Shown here: in pieces, positions 37,600-49,720 of the stretch
Layout of the letters: each line of letters opens with the position of its first letter
Numbering within the stretch: position 1 is the first letter of the stretch
Origin: Gnetum montanum
Taxonomy: Eukaryota; Streptophyta; Gnetopsida; Gnetales; Gnetaceae
Length of the DNA stretch: 64,000 nt
Direction of reading: 5' to 3'
Assembly (NCBI GenBank): GCA_015680685.1
Contig: MNCI01000614.1
Location: 744,987 to 808,986, forward strand
The notes under the pieces: generated by a model
Told to the model about the DNA's origin: nothing
Databases searched by the model: none
The model's input: the letters and a program-made list of their open reading frames with translations, nothing else
Translations under genes and position numbers: made by a program

Positions 37600-38460
37600 T
37601 TAAATGTCATTAATAGTGGTGAAGGTATAGTGGCTAAGTTTTAGAGTCTTCAAATTGTTGAGGAAAATTTACACATTATGGATCACTATGGAGCTAGAGG
37701 AGCTCATCTTTAGAAGTGGTTTTCATGGTTAAGGATGGGTGATCAAGCTACCAAAGAAATTTTTCACTTTCTTAAAGGTAAAAGCTCTCCTAAAATTTAG
37801 GCTATTCAAGTTGATGACCATCTCTTCACATTAAAAAATGACTTTCTAAAACCCTTTCCTAATTATTATTCAAAGAGTTTTAGCAAGGAAGATATTGATT
37901 CAACTATAGTAGCTACCTACTTGAAAGTTGTTGCTCCTTTGAATTATTCTATTTTTGGTGATGCCATCCTTCTTTCCAAGGATGACCTTTCGAAAGCCTT
38001 ATAACAAGTGCATGAGAACAAAGCCCCTAGAATATATGGTGTTCTTGTAGAATTCTTAAAGAAGTTTTGGCTCACTATTTAGGATACTATTATAATATTT
38101 ATAAGGAGGCTCTTCATAAAAGCTCATTTGACAAAGCTATCAATGCTGATGTTATTAAAGTTTTGCCCAAAATAGGATATAACATTAACGTAAGTAATTG
38201 GTGTTCAAATATTTTTTAAAATGTCATCTATTACATAGCTACCAAGCCATTGCCAATAAATTGAAACCCTTTCTTACTTCATCGGTAAAGAACAAACTAG
38301 TTTTGTTCAAGGTAGATACATCTTAGACAATGTGGCTATTGTTGTTGAAGGTGTGTATTGGACTTCTTTTTTAGATAAAAAAGCTATTCTTTTCAAACTT
38401 GATTTTCACACCCTTGAAAAAATGATTCCAAGAAACCAATGCAACATCAATCTAGTGCCA
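37600..38460 (+). pseudogene. L1-type LINE reverse transcriptase fragment
   Basis: Conceptual pieces in shifting frames: VHENKAPRIYGVLVEFLKKF (the 'NKAPGPDG..EFFKKFW' block), then NVIYYIATKPL, and EQTSFVQGRYILDN followed by KAILFKLDF. These are the fingers and start of the palm in plant L1 LINE RT. The YADD block and the 3' end are absent, so this is a truncated, frameshifted copy. Upstream residues (about 37640-37990) fit the endonuclease-RT linker. Confidence 0.75.
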
Positions 38461-38739
38461 CAATGATCCATGGACACATCACTAATCACTCAAAAACAAA
38501 TTTATAAGAATGAAGGATGATATGATTGAGTTTGGCCCAATCATAATATATGGGAGGAAGGTACACAATGAGATGAATAGACAATATGTGAAATACGAAA
38601 GGTCTCCAATGTGATGCACATCCAAAGAAAATGCTTGCAGACGAAACACCAAGCACCTTCAAGGAGTATGCAATGAAAAGCAAGGCATCCACACACACAT
38701 GGAAGACAAGCAAACTGGCATCCTCTTCACTCTTCAACA

Positions 38740-39100
38740 CATGCACGTGAACTTGCATCTACCACCCATGTGCTACTAAGTAATCATGCTACTCTTTACA
38801 TTTCCAAGTACTTTACTTTTCATGCTTATTAGTTAAGCAAAATGAGTACAATTGGTTTCGAGCATTTAAGTATAATTATTTGGTAACTTAGCAGTGGTTT
38901 CGCTTGATTCACTCAATAGGGACTCCACTTGGTACTTCCAATAACAATTATATGAGTCCAAGACGTAACCAGCAAACTAGGATTGCATATTTAATTTTAG
39001 AGGCTAAGATAGATTTATATTTTTTTTCGTTACTTAGATTTATATTTTTATCTCATTCTCATCATGCTTACTACTAGGAGTAATTTGAGCCTAATGACAT
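38740..39100 (+). repeat. Partial LTR related to the TGATG...CATCA family
   Basis: 'aatgagtacaattggtttcg', 'tttggtaacttagcagtgg' and 'gtccaagacgtaacc' follow the order of the R/U5 part of the other LTRs (compare 54430-54560). It has no clear ends. Confidence 0.45.
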
Positions 39101-39529
39101 CACATATTTATTGATGCAAAAATTTGGACCAAGAGGTAACCTAACACATGACACCGAAAAGGAGCATGATTTTGTAAGGCTATTGCCTAGGGCACCTTGC
39201 TTATGGGCACAACTAGCTCTGAGATAGTCTTAAGTGGAAGAGGAAACTACTGACCTTTTGGTATGTCAAAACCTTAAGGAAAATGGAGAACAAAGATGTT
39301 TGTATGGTTGTTGTGTTTATAGGACAAGAACACAGAGACCACAAGAACCTGCTAGACAGGAGTGAAGACTTAAGGGATGAGAGCTACAATGAGATGTCAA
39401 AGTGAAGTCTACAAGGACTTAAGTGGGAGCAAGGACAAAATTGAAGACTACAACAAAATGAAGAAGTTCCTAAGATTAGGGATGAGTCAAATCAACAAAA
39501 AGAAGCCTTAAGAAGCAAAGCCAAAAAAT

Positions 39530-39735
39530 TGAGAAGACATCTATAGGAAGCAAAAGATGTCTTGGTTGAAGTACAAATGAAGCAAAGAAGATGTCTAATA
39601 AAAACAGTAGATGTCTACTATCTAGAGAAGACGTCTACATGTAGATGTCTCCTAGTAGACGTCTCCATTGTGAGTAAGACGTCTACTCAGAATACAGGTT
39701 TGATCAATGAGATGTCCCAATCTCAAAAAAGACAT
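39530..39735. repeat. Array of the palindromic motif AGACGTCT
   Basis: At least nine perfect or near-perfect copies of AGA(C/T)GTCT(A/C) in about 200 bases, several forming GTAGACGTCTAC-like palindromes (39632-39693). It resembles the U3 motif clusters of the LTRs in this window, though no LTR ends were found here. Confidence 0.7.
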
Positions 39736-40013
39736 CTTCCCTAGCCATTAGATAGCCATTGCATGAAGTCTGAGTTGATTTCAAAAACATCTAGGCTATA
39801 TGAAGATTTCATTCTCTTGAGTAATGTGTAAGTTTTTGTAAGCAAGCAAGTGTCAACATCAAGCAATCATTGTGCATATTATTCTATTGTATTGTGTGCT
39901 TCATTGTAATATCTTTTGATCTATTGTGTTGTACCTCAAAGTATAGGGACCAACAAATCAATTGCATCCTTTCCTTGTAATTTTAATTTCTCTTTTGTTG
40001 CCATGTGGGGTTG
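39736..40013. other. Left flank of the solo LTR
   Basis: Repeat-like DNA of unknown class; it continues at 41033 beyond the inserted solo LTR. Confidence 0.4.
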
Positions 40014-40018
40014 ATGTG
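40014..40018. repeat. Target-site duplication of the solo LTR, left copy
   Basis: ATGTG, identical to 41028-41032. Confidence 0.85.
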
Positions 40019-41027
40019 TGATGAGACGCGACATGCACTGGGCCGCGATATCGCGTCCCGCTGCCATATCTATAAATAAGAGGCGGCACTTCCTTCATTT
40101 CCCAATCCTGGCTAGCAGTAGCGAAGCTCTGGCAGATTGATCACTCCAGAGTTAGAATTTTTCCCATGTGCCCGCAGTAGGAGTCCTAGAGTGAACGGCT
40201 CTTTATTCGAGCAGCTTGTAACCTGAACCCAAGTTGTGTACGGCAATAAAGACGAACTTGATTGGATAAACCTTGCAGTACATGGTTTTATTGTTGTTTA
40301 TTTACTGCTTTCCTAGTGCGCACAAGTACGACTTGATTACGAGCGTCTACGGACGTGTACGGCTAGTCAAGGAATCGGCTGCTTGTCGCAACGCATGAGT
40401 ACGACTTGATTACGAGCATTGGCTGCTTGGTAACCCAGTAGCGTATTCCAGGATTCTGCGCTTGGTAATCCCAGTGGTAGTCCAATGTGTACGGCTAGTC
40501 AAGGAATCGGCTACTCATTGCTAGGCTAGAACGTGTGATAAGTACGACTTAGTTACGAGCACCCACGGGTGTGTACGGCTAGCTAAGGAATCGGCTGCTT
40601 ATCACACTTAAGCTAAATAGGTGCCTCAGTACGACCACTTCGAGCACTTGCGTTACGTGTGGTGATCCCAGTAACGATTAGCGTTTGGTAAGCCACAGTT
40701 GCATAGTTCAGGGTGTGTCCGGTAAGTGGGAACGGATGCTGACGCTAGTTAATTTAGACTTAGGACAGTAGTTAGAGTTAGCTTAGTTTCTCAACCCTTT
40801 CCCCTGATAGCATAGAAGATAAACCGAAAAATACCAAAAAAATCACATACCTCAGACTTGCTTAACCATACACCGTGACACTTACAAGCAAGCCTGGGAA
40901 GACAACGAACGATTAACCCCAAGTGTTTCTTGTGGTGTTAAGGCATTTAGTCTGCGGAGTTCGACCAGATCGCGCGTGCACGCTCGTATTCGTATGGTTG
41001 AGTGTAGGGGTACCTCGCCACTCATCA
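40019..41027 (+). repeat. Solo LTR, 1009 bases, well preserved
   Basis: It runs TGATGAGACGCG to CGCCACTCATCA with perfect ATGTG duplications and no internal region. U3 has the palindrome CGCGATATCGCG (about 40045); a TATA box (tataaataag) is at 40071-40080 and AATAAA at 40245-40250. CpG is far more frequent here than in the other LTRs, which suggests a younger copy. It formed by recombination between the two LTRs of a full element. Its closest relative in the window is the LTR of element D. Confidence 0.92.
40071..40080 (+). promoter_or_regulatory. TATA box of the solo LTR
   Basis: TATAAATAAG, about 50 bases into the LTR and right after the CGATATCG motif. Confidence 0.6.
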
Positions 41028-41032
41028 ATGTG
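41028..41032. repeat. Target-site duplication of the solo LTR, right copy
   Basis: ATGTG, identical to 40014-40018. Confidence 0.85.
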
Positions 41033-41300
41033 CTTCTATAAGAAGGCATTGTCCTTGAGCTTGTCAGAATCCTGCGGGATTGAGTGTTGGTGTAGTGCCA
41101 CAACATTCCGAAGTGGAGCTCAAGTTGTATAGGTTGTAGGATCCTGGAAACCACATTCTAAGCTTGTCGGGACCTTGCAAGGTAGAGTGGATTTTTGGCA
41201 ACAAATCACTCCAAAGTGGAGCTTATAGCTTATATAGGATATGATGCCCTTTAAATTACATAAACACATTTTGGAGATGTGTAAATGATCTACCCATTGA
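41033..41300. repeat. Two degenerate copies of a ~100-base module
   Basis: 'gagcttgtcagaatcctgcg ... attccgaagtggagctc' (about 41054-41123) recurs as 'aagcttgtcgggaccttgca ... actccaaagtggagctt' (about 41160-41226). The pattern resembles plant copia-type LTR sequence, but the class is not settled. Confidence 0.5.
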
Positions 41301-42240
41301 ATGTGGAGTATCCAAGTTGAGAAACCGTAATTTTTGTTGTGGTTTTTGGTTGAAGAATTTTTTTGGGAACTTATTCATCCTTTTCTTCTAAGTTCTATGA
41401 TCCTCAAAAACATGAATGATAATATAATTTAAAATATAAAATTGAAAAAATGAGTGAAGATATTAAAAATGAACTACATGCATTAAACTAAAATAGTCAT
41501 AAATCATTTCATTACAACAAAAAACTTAACATAGACTGAAAGAAAACATCAAGGGAAAAGAAAGTTTGTGGACTTAGTAGACTATTTATTGATCCATCCA
41601 CTTTGTTGATTCTCTGAAGATGAGTTTTGCATCTCCCCTTGAAGGTACTCACAAAAAAACTAGATGGCCCAAGTTAGCTACTCGGTTTGACCCTCCAACT
41701 CCTACAAGTAGGCAATCGCCATCTCCTTCCTTGTCAAGACACTACCTCAACCTTTCTCCTAATCCTTCTCGTGTGCAAACTCAAGGGAAAGTCTTTCAAG
41801 CCTCCTACACAATTTGACCTTAATTGCTTCTTTCTCTAGCCAATTTGAGGGAGCAACTAGAGTAGGGTTAAGGCTATGGTAAAACAAAGGAGTGTAAGAT
41901 GAGGAAGAAAGAAAAGATGGTATTGGAGAAGAGATGGGAGAATGAAAGGAAAAAAAGGCCTTTTGCTGATTGCGAGCCTCTTGTTGATTGCTTTGTGATG
42001 CTTTTCTTGCTGCTTGAGAAGGTCTTTTATAAGGCATTCTCCTTCCTCTCCTTCCTCTCCTTCCTCTTTTCCTTTTCTAGGAGGAAGAGGAATTGGCCAT
42101 GTGTCCACCTACTTGGTTGCAATTTCGCCAAGTGTGGTAGTGCATGGATCCTCCAAATCTCCTTGGTTTCTTCCATGTTTAATTAAAAATAAAAAAAACT
42201 AAGAGCTTCTATATATATATATATATATATATAGTTTTTT
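41301..42240. other. Stretch without a supported gene
   Basis: A 65-codon frame at 41620-41817 is Ser/Pro/Thr-rich and unrecognised. An (AT)n run lies at 42210-42231. No homology or coding structure was seen. Confidence 0.45.
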
Positions 42241-43440
42241 TCCCCTTTTAAAATTATGACTTGGTTTCCACTCCAGCAAGTGGCGTGTTGGCAATGACAT
42301 GGTGCAGTAGAGATGGCACAGCTATGCGATAGGAGAGGCACTAGAGGTGAGGTCAACAAGGGTGAGCCACCGATGGCAAGCTGTTGTGGCCAAGGAAGGT
42401 AGCAGCAAAGGTTGCAAAGGAGGTAGCAACATGGCCAGCGAAGGGCAAAAACCAATAACGACACAGGGAGGAGCTACCCCACTATGGGGCTACACAACCT
42501 TAAGCTGGCTTGCATGGATTGTGCTGGTAGCTTGCAAGGCGATGAGAGGGGCATGGACCTTATAGTAATGAGGTGCAGTCAAGCATGCATGTGCAGTGGT
42601 GGTACGACAGTGATAGTGTGAGATAGAGGGTTGGTGTGCAGTAATGGTCCTGCCACACAAGGATTTCAGCGATATGGATGGTGAGGGACATAGCTGCATA
42701 GCAGCAGTGAGGATTTCTAGTAGGCGGTGGAGTGTTTTTGGCTGCATGATGGCAGGGATTGTTTCCGTAGCGTCCTGAAGATGCTCGAGTACTTGTCAGT
42801 GCTATAGCAGCTTCTCAGTTTAGGCTGAGAAGCAGAAGTGGATGTATGGGTGGAAATGGCAGGAAGACATTACTGCATGCACAGTGGCCCATCCTGCAAT
42901 AACAAGTGGCCATGATACTCTGATCCCCCTCGATTTGGCACGCATACACAAAACCTGCTGCACCCATTGACGCTCGTTACCATCAAATTCAAAGAGTCAA
43001 AGGAGAGGCGAGGCTAGCGGCAATGGTGGGTCGCAAGGAAGGTAAGGCAGGGAGAAGGATTTTGAGGTGGTGATGGAGAACTGGAAGGGTTTCCACGGCA
43101 TTACAGAGGACCTGTAGTAGGACAATGGCTTGGGTAGTGATAGCAGGGCGACTAATGAGGGCTTGTTGCGGTGGGCAGAGAATGGGTGTGGACGGATGCG
43201 ACGACAATCAGTAACGCATGCGACATGGCGCAGCACAAAACAGTAGCACAACAGTAAGCACGGGGCGGTGCGTGCCTGTGAATGGCCGTTAGTGAATGGT
43301 AGAGGTACACTAGGGTAGCAAGCTTGGGAGGTATGGTCGGCGATGCTACTGCAGATGATGTTAGCGACGCTAGCAGGAGGAGGATGCTACTGCAGATGAT
43401 GTTAGCGACGCTAGCAGGAGGAGGAGGCCAAAAGGTTTCA
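42241..43440. other. GC-rich block of unknown origin
   Basis: G+C is visibly higher than in its surroundings and CpG is common. Short frames occur on both strands, none longer than 93 codons, with Ala/Ser/His/Leu-rich content and no motif. It may be a young non-coding element or the decayed end of a gene. It ends in a tandem duplication. Confidence 0.35.
43342..43423. repeat. 41-base tandem duplication
   Basis: 'gatgctactgcagatgatg', then 'ttagcgacgctagcaggagga', occurs twice in direct succession without visible differences, so it is recent. Confidence 0.9.
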
Positions 43441-44450
43441 GGGTGGATGATAACCGAAATTAATGTAACTAAAATTTTAAAGAAAATAAAACGTAGATAG
43501 GTACCTATAATTTTAATTTTCTAAGCACTCTTTGAGCTATTGTAGAAAGTAAGACAACATTTCATTTATTTCCAAATAATCAAAATTATGTTGCATTGGC
43601 TTTAAGTATCAATGACAACAATGTTCACATCAACAACTGTAACAACAACACCACTGTACTGAAAGAGCACTGGTGTGACGATGGTGGTCACCTAGATTTG
43701 ATCAAAGAACTACTTCCAATTTGATTGTTTTCACTCATGTCACAAGCTCTAGAGATGAAAGAATAAGGTCCCATTCATGTACGATGTTGATGCTAACATC
43801 AAGCCTCAACCAAATCAACAAAGAAAATATCAAGTGATCCATCAATATATTTATTATTATTATTAAAATATACACTATATTTATATATATATATATTAGT
43901 ACATAATAATTATGATTATTTTAGATAAAATGTAAACCTAATATTACATGTCTTTAGAAACATACCTAAAAAAGTTAATTCAAGACTTTAAGAATTTTAT
44001 TGAGAGACATAAATAGACCAAGGTACTATCTTGTAGCTCGTTAATACATTTATCAAAAGATTTAATCATGAGATCCTTGGTGGTTTTAGTCAAAACAATC
44101 AAACCAATTATTATTATCATCATTGTTATTATTTTTATTGAAGAAAAGGGAGGAACTCTAGCTGTGTGCCATCATTATGAACTCAAAGATTAATCACTAT
44201 GAATCATGGTTGAGCATGAGAAAGAATGAACTTTGCATTCCAACAATGGGATGCTAACTCAAATTCTTTCTAGCACATTGTGAATTCCTTACATTGAGTT
44301 ATCTCATCACAATCTAGGACCGATCATCAAATTATGGACATAACTCAAAATTATATATGTCATTCTTTAAAAAAATGCAACCCAAAGGACAATGTCATGG
44401 CATCAAGTCAACCTCAAAGGGAGCAGCATAAAACAACATATAGATAATGG
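43441..44450. other. AT-rich stretch without a supported gene
   Basis: Simple A/T repeats occur near 43850-43900 and 44110-44140 (ATT-type). Nothing coding was seen. Confidence 0.5.
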
Positions 44451-44535
44451 GTAACTTAATAAGATATGATTCTTATGACTTAGCCTCAAGGAACTCGTGT
44501 TCAAATTTAGTTAACAAAAAAAGAAAGAATTACAA
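44450..44535 (+). repeat. Possible tRNA-derived SINE fragment
   Basis: 'gcctcaaggaactcgtgttcaaatttagttaac' has a B-box-like GTGTTCAAAT, and a weak A box lies about 50 bases before it. An A-rich tail follows. It resembles 52200-52310 read on the minus strand. Confidence 0.35.
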
Positions 44536-44779
44536 GCATTCCCATAATCTATAGAGTACCCTTACTAAAATATTAAGTCCTGAATCCAAATATCTATTAG
44601 GTTTACTTCTAAAGCATGCATCTATATGGATATGGACCTAAAGTTGTATGTTGTGCATGATACTACAATAAAATATAATATAAATACAATAAGATGAAAT
44701 ACAATTTTTTTAACTATGTATGATATCTAATGTAGCCTATATATATATAAAAAACTATACTTTATTAAATTACTGATCT

Positions 44780-45130
44780 ACTAGGTGTCCATGTGGAACA
44801 CCAGTATAAAAATGTTTAAGGTGGAACCATTGAACTTTCTAGTGAATTTGTTGCCTTGAAGGTCAGCTATCATATAAACATTAGGGGCTACAACCTCCAT
44901 AACTTGGAATGATCTTGACTACATTGGTGAGAACTTAGTTTAATGACCTTTTTACCCATAATCTCTATTTCTTTTCAAGACTAGATTGCCTATTTGAAAG
45001 GATTTAGAGGCAAACTTTTTATTGAACCATCTTTTAATAATGGTTTCATGATTTGATAGGTTTTTCACTACTTTTAAACATTTTAGTTCAACATCCAAAA
45101 TATCATAAGATCTAGCAATGAGATTTTCAT
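44780..45130 (-). pseudogene. Ty3/gypsy integrase C-terminus fragment, minus strand
   Basis: Read on the minus strand: RWFNKKFASKSFQIGNLVLK-like, then EVVAPNVYMIADLQGNKF, then a 'HFYTGVPHGHLVD' end. The same segments occur in order at 46995-47260 on the plus strand, so this is a truncated relative in opposite orientation. Frames shift repeatedly. Confidence 0.65.
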
Positions 45131-45214
45131 CAGGATTTATCTTAGAGCCCTTAGAAATATTTTCATAAGATGTGGATGATTTCGCGTTACTCTGAATGCA
45201 AGGAAATTCAAAGT

Positions 45215-47265
45215 AGTTAGTTTCTTGGTCATATAGTAACTAAAGAAGGAATTATGATTAATCCAAAGTAGGTGAATGGTATTTTAGAAGTCCCTTATCC
45301 TTTGTCCTAAACTGATTTAAGGGCTTTCTTTGAGAAAATTAATTTTATTGGACGATTTATCTATATTTATGCTGAACTAGTTAAACCATTAAATGAGATG
45401 CTTAAGAAAAATAGTAATGTGCACTAGATAGAAGAAAGAAAAAACACTTTCCTTGTTATTAAAGAAGCCATTATAAATGCTCCTATTTTAGCTTCTACTT
45501 GGTATGAAAATGATTTTTTTGTACGCCTTTTCTAGTGATGCTATTGTTGCTACTATTTTAACCAAGATATCGTTAATCAAGGTGAAAGCCCTATAGCTTT
45601 CATGTCTACACCATTGAAAGATGCAGAATTAAAATATTCACCTATAGAAAAAAAAATTATATGTTGTAATTAAAGCTCTAAAGAAATTCCACTACTATTT
45701 GTTAAACGTGAAAGCTTTTGTTATTGTTGCTAATTCAGCCACCATTGCATTAGGCAAATTACAAAATCCTAATGAAAAGCATGCTAAATGGGTTATGAAA
45801 TTATAAGAATTTGATATTCAATGGAAGGTAGCCAAGTTAGTTAAAGGAACCTGCCTTATCAAGCTAATAGCCAAAGCCTCAACTTTAGAAAACATGATAC
45901 ACCTAAAGACAAAGAATCAATACCACTTCACATACTAGCTATTGATGAGGAGAATGATATCCCATTTACTCCTAACCAATTACATGATCCATGGTATGGA
46001 GATATTAAGTCTTATTTGACCTTTCACAATTGTCCTTTAGATTTACGTAAATATAAAAAAAGCTTTGAGTATCTAAATGTTCTAAGTTTACTTTAATTAA
46101 TGGTGAGTTTTTTAGGAAGAATTTCCAAGGAATATACCTTAAATGTTTAGACCAAGAACAAGCTAATGATGCTTTAAAGCAACTACATGAGAAAGGACAT
46201 ATAGGATATCACTCATTAGTACATAAAATTACAAGAGCAAGTTAATCTTGGCCTACTATGATTAACGATGTTTACAACCTAGTTAAAACTTGTGTACAAT
46301 GTCAAATGTTTAAAGGGAAAGATTCCAAAAGTTTAGCTCCTTTACAACCTATAATAGAAACTAGACCATTTACATGATGGGATTTAGATTTTATAGAAGT
46401 GATTAATCCACTATCAATAGCTTAACATAAGTTTATCCTAATGACTACTGGTTGTTGCACACATTGGTTAGAAGCAAAGGCAACTAAAACTACAACATCT
46501 TACGAAGTTAATTGGTTTTTGGAAAGTGATATAATTGCTAGATATGGGTATCCTTATGCTTTTGTAGTTGATAATGGACTCACATTCATCTCCATAGAGT
46601 TTACAAATTGGGCTAGGGAATATAACATTATTATCAAGCTATCACTAAATATTATCCTCAAGGAAATGATTTAGCATAATCATCTAATAAAATTATATTA
46701 GGTGGAATTAAGAAGATGATAACTCAAAATATGCATACATGACATGAACAATTAAAATGGGCAATATGGGCTAATAGAATTCATTATAAAGAGTCAATCA
46801 AAACTAGACCATATGATTTAGTATATGGACAAGAACCAATATTGCCAATAAATTTGCAAATTCCAACATATCAATTTTACTTAGATTATTTACCAACTAA
46901 TGAACATTTAGTCTCATGTACATATGACATTTGGAATCTAGAACTTAAAAGGGTCAAAGTAGTTGAAAGCCTATTTAAGCATCAACAAACTGTTAAAAGA
47001 TGGTTTGATAAGAAGTATGCAACTAAAGTTTTTCAATTAAGTGATCTAGTCCTTAAGAGAGATAGAGCATCTAGTCAAATAGGTCTCCAAAATAAGTTTT
47101 CTCCTATGTAGTTAAGCCCATACCAAGTCACAGATGTCATTGGCCCCAATGTTTACAAAGTTGCTGATTTGCAAGGATACAAGTTAAATAGAAATTTTAA
47201 AGAAATTCATTTAAAGCATTTCTACTCAGGTGCCCTTTGTGGACACTTGGTGAATCCTTAGTTGC
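45215..47265 (+). pseudogene. Ty3/gypsy RT end, RNase H and integrase fragment
   Basis: LGHIVTKEGIMINP (end of RT), then AFFEKINFIGRFIYIYAELV, then RNase H blocks (SPIEKKI..VIKALKKFHYY near 45640-45700). Integrase starts near 46130 (GHIGYHS-like) and the core is at 46371-46674: WDLDFIEVINP holds the first Asp, and GYPYAFVVDNGLTFIS the second, intact Asp. The C-terminus runs through RWFDKKYATKVFQLSDLVLK and VIGPNVYKVADLQGYKL to GHLVNP. Stops and frameshifts abound. It differs from element A's pol, so it is a second lineage. No LTRs were found around it. Confidence 0.85.
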
Positions 47266-49130
47266 ATATTTTCTTCTCATTTTTCATGCATTTCATTTGT
47301 ATATAGTTGCATTTGCATATTTTCTTTGCATTTTCATTCATTCCTTATGCATATTGTGTGTTTTCCCCTTTGCATAATGATTTTAGTTTGATCTATTTCT
47401 ACTCTTCAATATGATTTTAATAATCATTATGATCATTTGAGTTACTAGGCATGGGATCATCATAACTCCACTTGAAAATAATAGAAGTATAACATTTCCT
47501 ATATTTTTCATGCTAAATCATATTACTATTGTATAAAATCTCATTTCTATTATATACTTCAATAATTCTATGACTCTTCTCAATCTTTTTCATGATATTG
47601 GTTTTATTAGTCATGTTGGATTGTGGAGAATGGGATTTATGCTAACTTATTATGTTATTATCATGGTCATGTAAATGTAAGCCATGTGAGGTTGAAGAAT
47701 GGTTAGCCACAATCATTAGATGACCTTAAAAAAATTTACTTCTCATTAGCCCTAGGTCTTAAGTGTGATGATCCTTGGTTCTCCTATGAGCAACAAGGCG
47801 AAGTAAGTTCCTCTCCACTTGAGAACCCTTAGTCACCCATGAGACTTGTTATGATGTCGTTTAGCTTATAATTAAAGGCACATGCACAAGGGTTGAATTG
47901 CACCATGGGCAAAGTTTCTGAAAAGACCATGTTCTTTGACGATGTACCTAATCAACCAGACTCATGTTGGAACTTCTACCTTAAGCATGAAGTGCACCAT
48001 GAGCAAAATTTCTTATATAAAAAAGGGATAATGTTCATTGATAGTGTAATTTCTTAAGTGTGATGGAGTCTGACAACAATCCTCGTCCTAGCCTTTATCC
48101 CCTTTTTAACTCATTTTAAAGGAAAAATCCTCTCCTACCTTTTTTTAATTTTCCTCTATCTAACTCATTTTCCCTTACCCTTTTCATGAATGCCTTTCTA
48201 GTTTTCTCAAAGAAAAAAAAAATGAAAGTTATGACTAGCCATGATCTAAAGAATTATGTTCTCTTCATAAAGTTTAGTATAAGTCCTATGCTCAAAGATG
48301 TCATCTATACTAATAGATTTTACTTAAGAGATGATTGGAAATGAAGTCTTAATTATAAATTACAATACGTATATAGTTAAAATTATGATTTATAAACTTT
48401 ATATATTAAATACAGATTAAACAAGGTGGCTCATGTTTAGTGATATTTTGATTATGTGCTTATTTTAATCATGATTAGAACATTATAGTTTACTTGCAAG
48501 TTTCATTTTATGTCACGATTTTGTGAACTTTTTTATTCTTTCTATTTTATATATTCTTTCACCTTTAAAATTATTTTATATTTTGTGATCTTTTATGAGG
48601 CCGTTAATTAATCAGTTTAATCACTAGGATATAGCTTCATGTTTTCAAGCTCATTTGTTTACTTATTATGAGATATCCATTCCCAAGATCATCTAAAGCT
48701 ACTTAATTTCATGTTTGAAAAGTTACATGTGGTGTTTACAGAATTCCTAGTGAATACACATATATGCATGTCCATAATGGACATGGTGTAAAAAAGGGGC
48801 AGAGAGTATTTCTTAGTTTACGTACAAGGGGTAAGCAAAAGTCTATAATGTTAGTTGTGTTTCATGAATGTTTGGTGGTAGGCAGCATTGGCATAGATTT
48901 GTTTTTAATTATGGATGGCCACTAATCAATCCACTCCCAATGATATTATCCTATACATAAAAACAGTAATGTAATGCTTAACACTGTTTTTGCCAACAAT
49001 GACCAGGAGTAATGCTTCGTTGAAATTGAAAGGTCACAACATAGCCCCCGCCTAGCTCTAGACCCACATGATGGTGAAGGTTAAGGTGATAGTGTGATTT
49101 GGAATATGATCATGTTGAAATATTATATTA
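47266..49130. other. Post-pol non-coding stretch
   Basis: T-rich DNA follows the pol fragment. Two related pieces near 47908 and 47992 ('tgcaccatgggcaaagtttc' / 'tgcaccatgagcaaaatttc') mark a small diverged duplication. No gene. Confidence 0.45.
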
Positions 49131-49720
49131 TACTTTCTACAACGGTTGTTCCCCTACACCGTGTCTGCTCCCTAGCCGTGTTTACCCAAGGTCACTGCCA
49201 CAGCTCCAATTTGAGGAGCATTTTCCCCATCAGATATGGCATCCACCGCGTTCGCAGGCATGCCAGATTTATGGCTGACTCAGTCATTAAGCCAGGGAAA
49301 CTTGTGTTACGTTTCATTCAAAAAAAAATATCTGGAACTTGCAGGAAATCTCCATCCTGCTGAATCAGTCACTGAGCCAATCTCCATCCTGCTGAATCAG
49401 TCACTGAGCCAGGGAAACTTGCACTACGTTTCATTCAAAAAAACAATCCAAAACTTGCAGGGAATCTTCGTCCTGCTCTTGCGTTTTGCGCGGAACAAGC
49501 GGTATGCATGCAGTGTAGAACGGCATGAAGGCAGTGTATAGGTAATAATAATGGAGACCGCCGTGCTGCTGCCACTTGAGCAAATGCAAGCTTTTTCAAG
49601 CCTACTCCTCCACGACTCACCTCAGGTGGTGATCGGCCGCTGAAAGTTTGCCGCTGACTCCCTTGTTGATGATCATGGTGAGGATGTGGTTGGTTCTCAA
49701 TCATGTTTAATTTACATGTT
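49131..49720. other. Moderately GC-rich segment with an internal repeat
   Basis: Short frames on both strands (up to 101 codons at 49236-49541) come from the repeat and lack homology. I do not recognise it. Confidence 0.4.
49277..49477. repeat. Tandem repeat, two ~85-base units plus a partial unit
   Basis: The unit starts 'tcagtcactgagccagggaa', continues 'acgtttcattcaaaaaaa' and ends 'aacttgcagg.aatctccatcctgctgaa'. Copies are at about 49277-49362 and 49395-49477, with a 32-base partial copy between them. Confidence 0.85.

Noticed and set aside
38486-38758. 90-codon minus-strand frame, Val/His/Leu-rich
   Set aside because: No motif or homologous copy was seen; its length is possible by chance in this sequence.
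41759-42108. Overlapping minus-strand frames with Ser/Pro and Glu/Gly runs
   Set aside because: They derive from a 'ccttcctctcctt' low-complexity tract; no conserved motif.
42989-43251. Frames of 72-84 codons in the GC-rich block
   Set aside because: The two frames overlap on the same strand in different phases and neither shows a domain; GC-rich DNA lacks stops by chance.
49236-49541. 101-codon plus-strand frame with repeated QSLSQGNL
   Set aside because: The repeat in the protein is the DNA tandem repeat read through; no independent evidence for coding.
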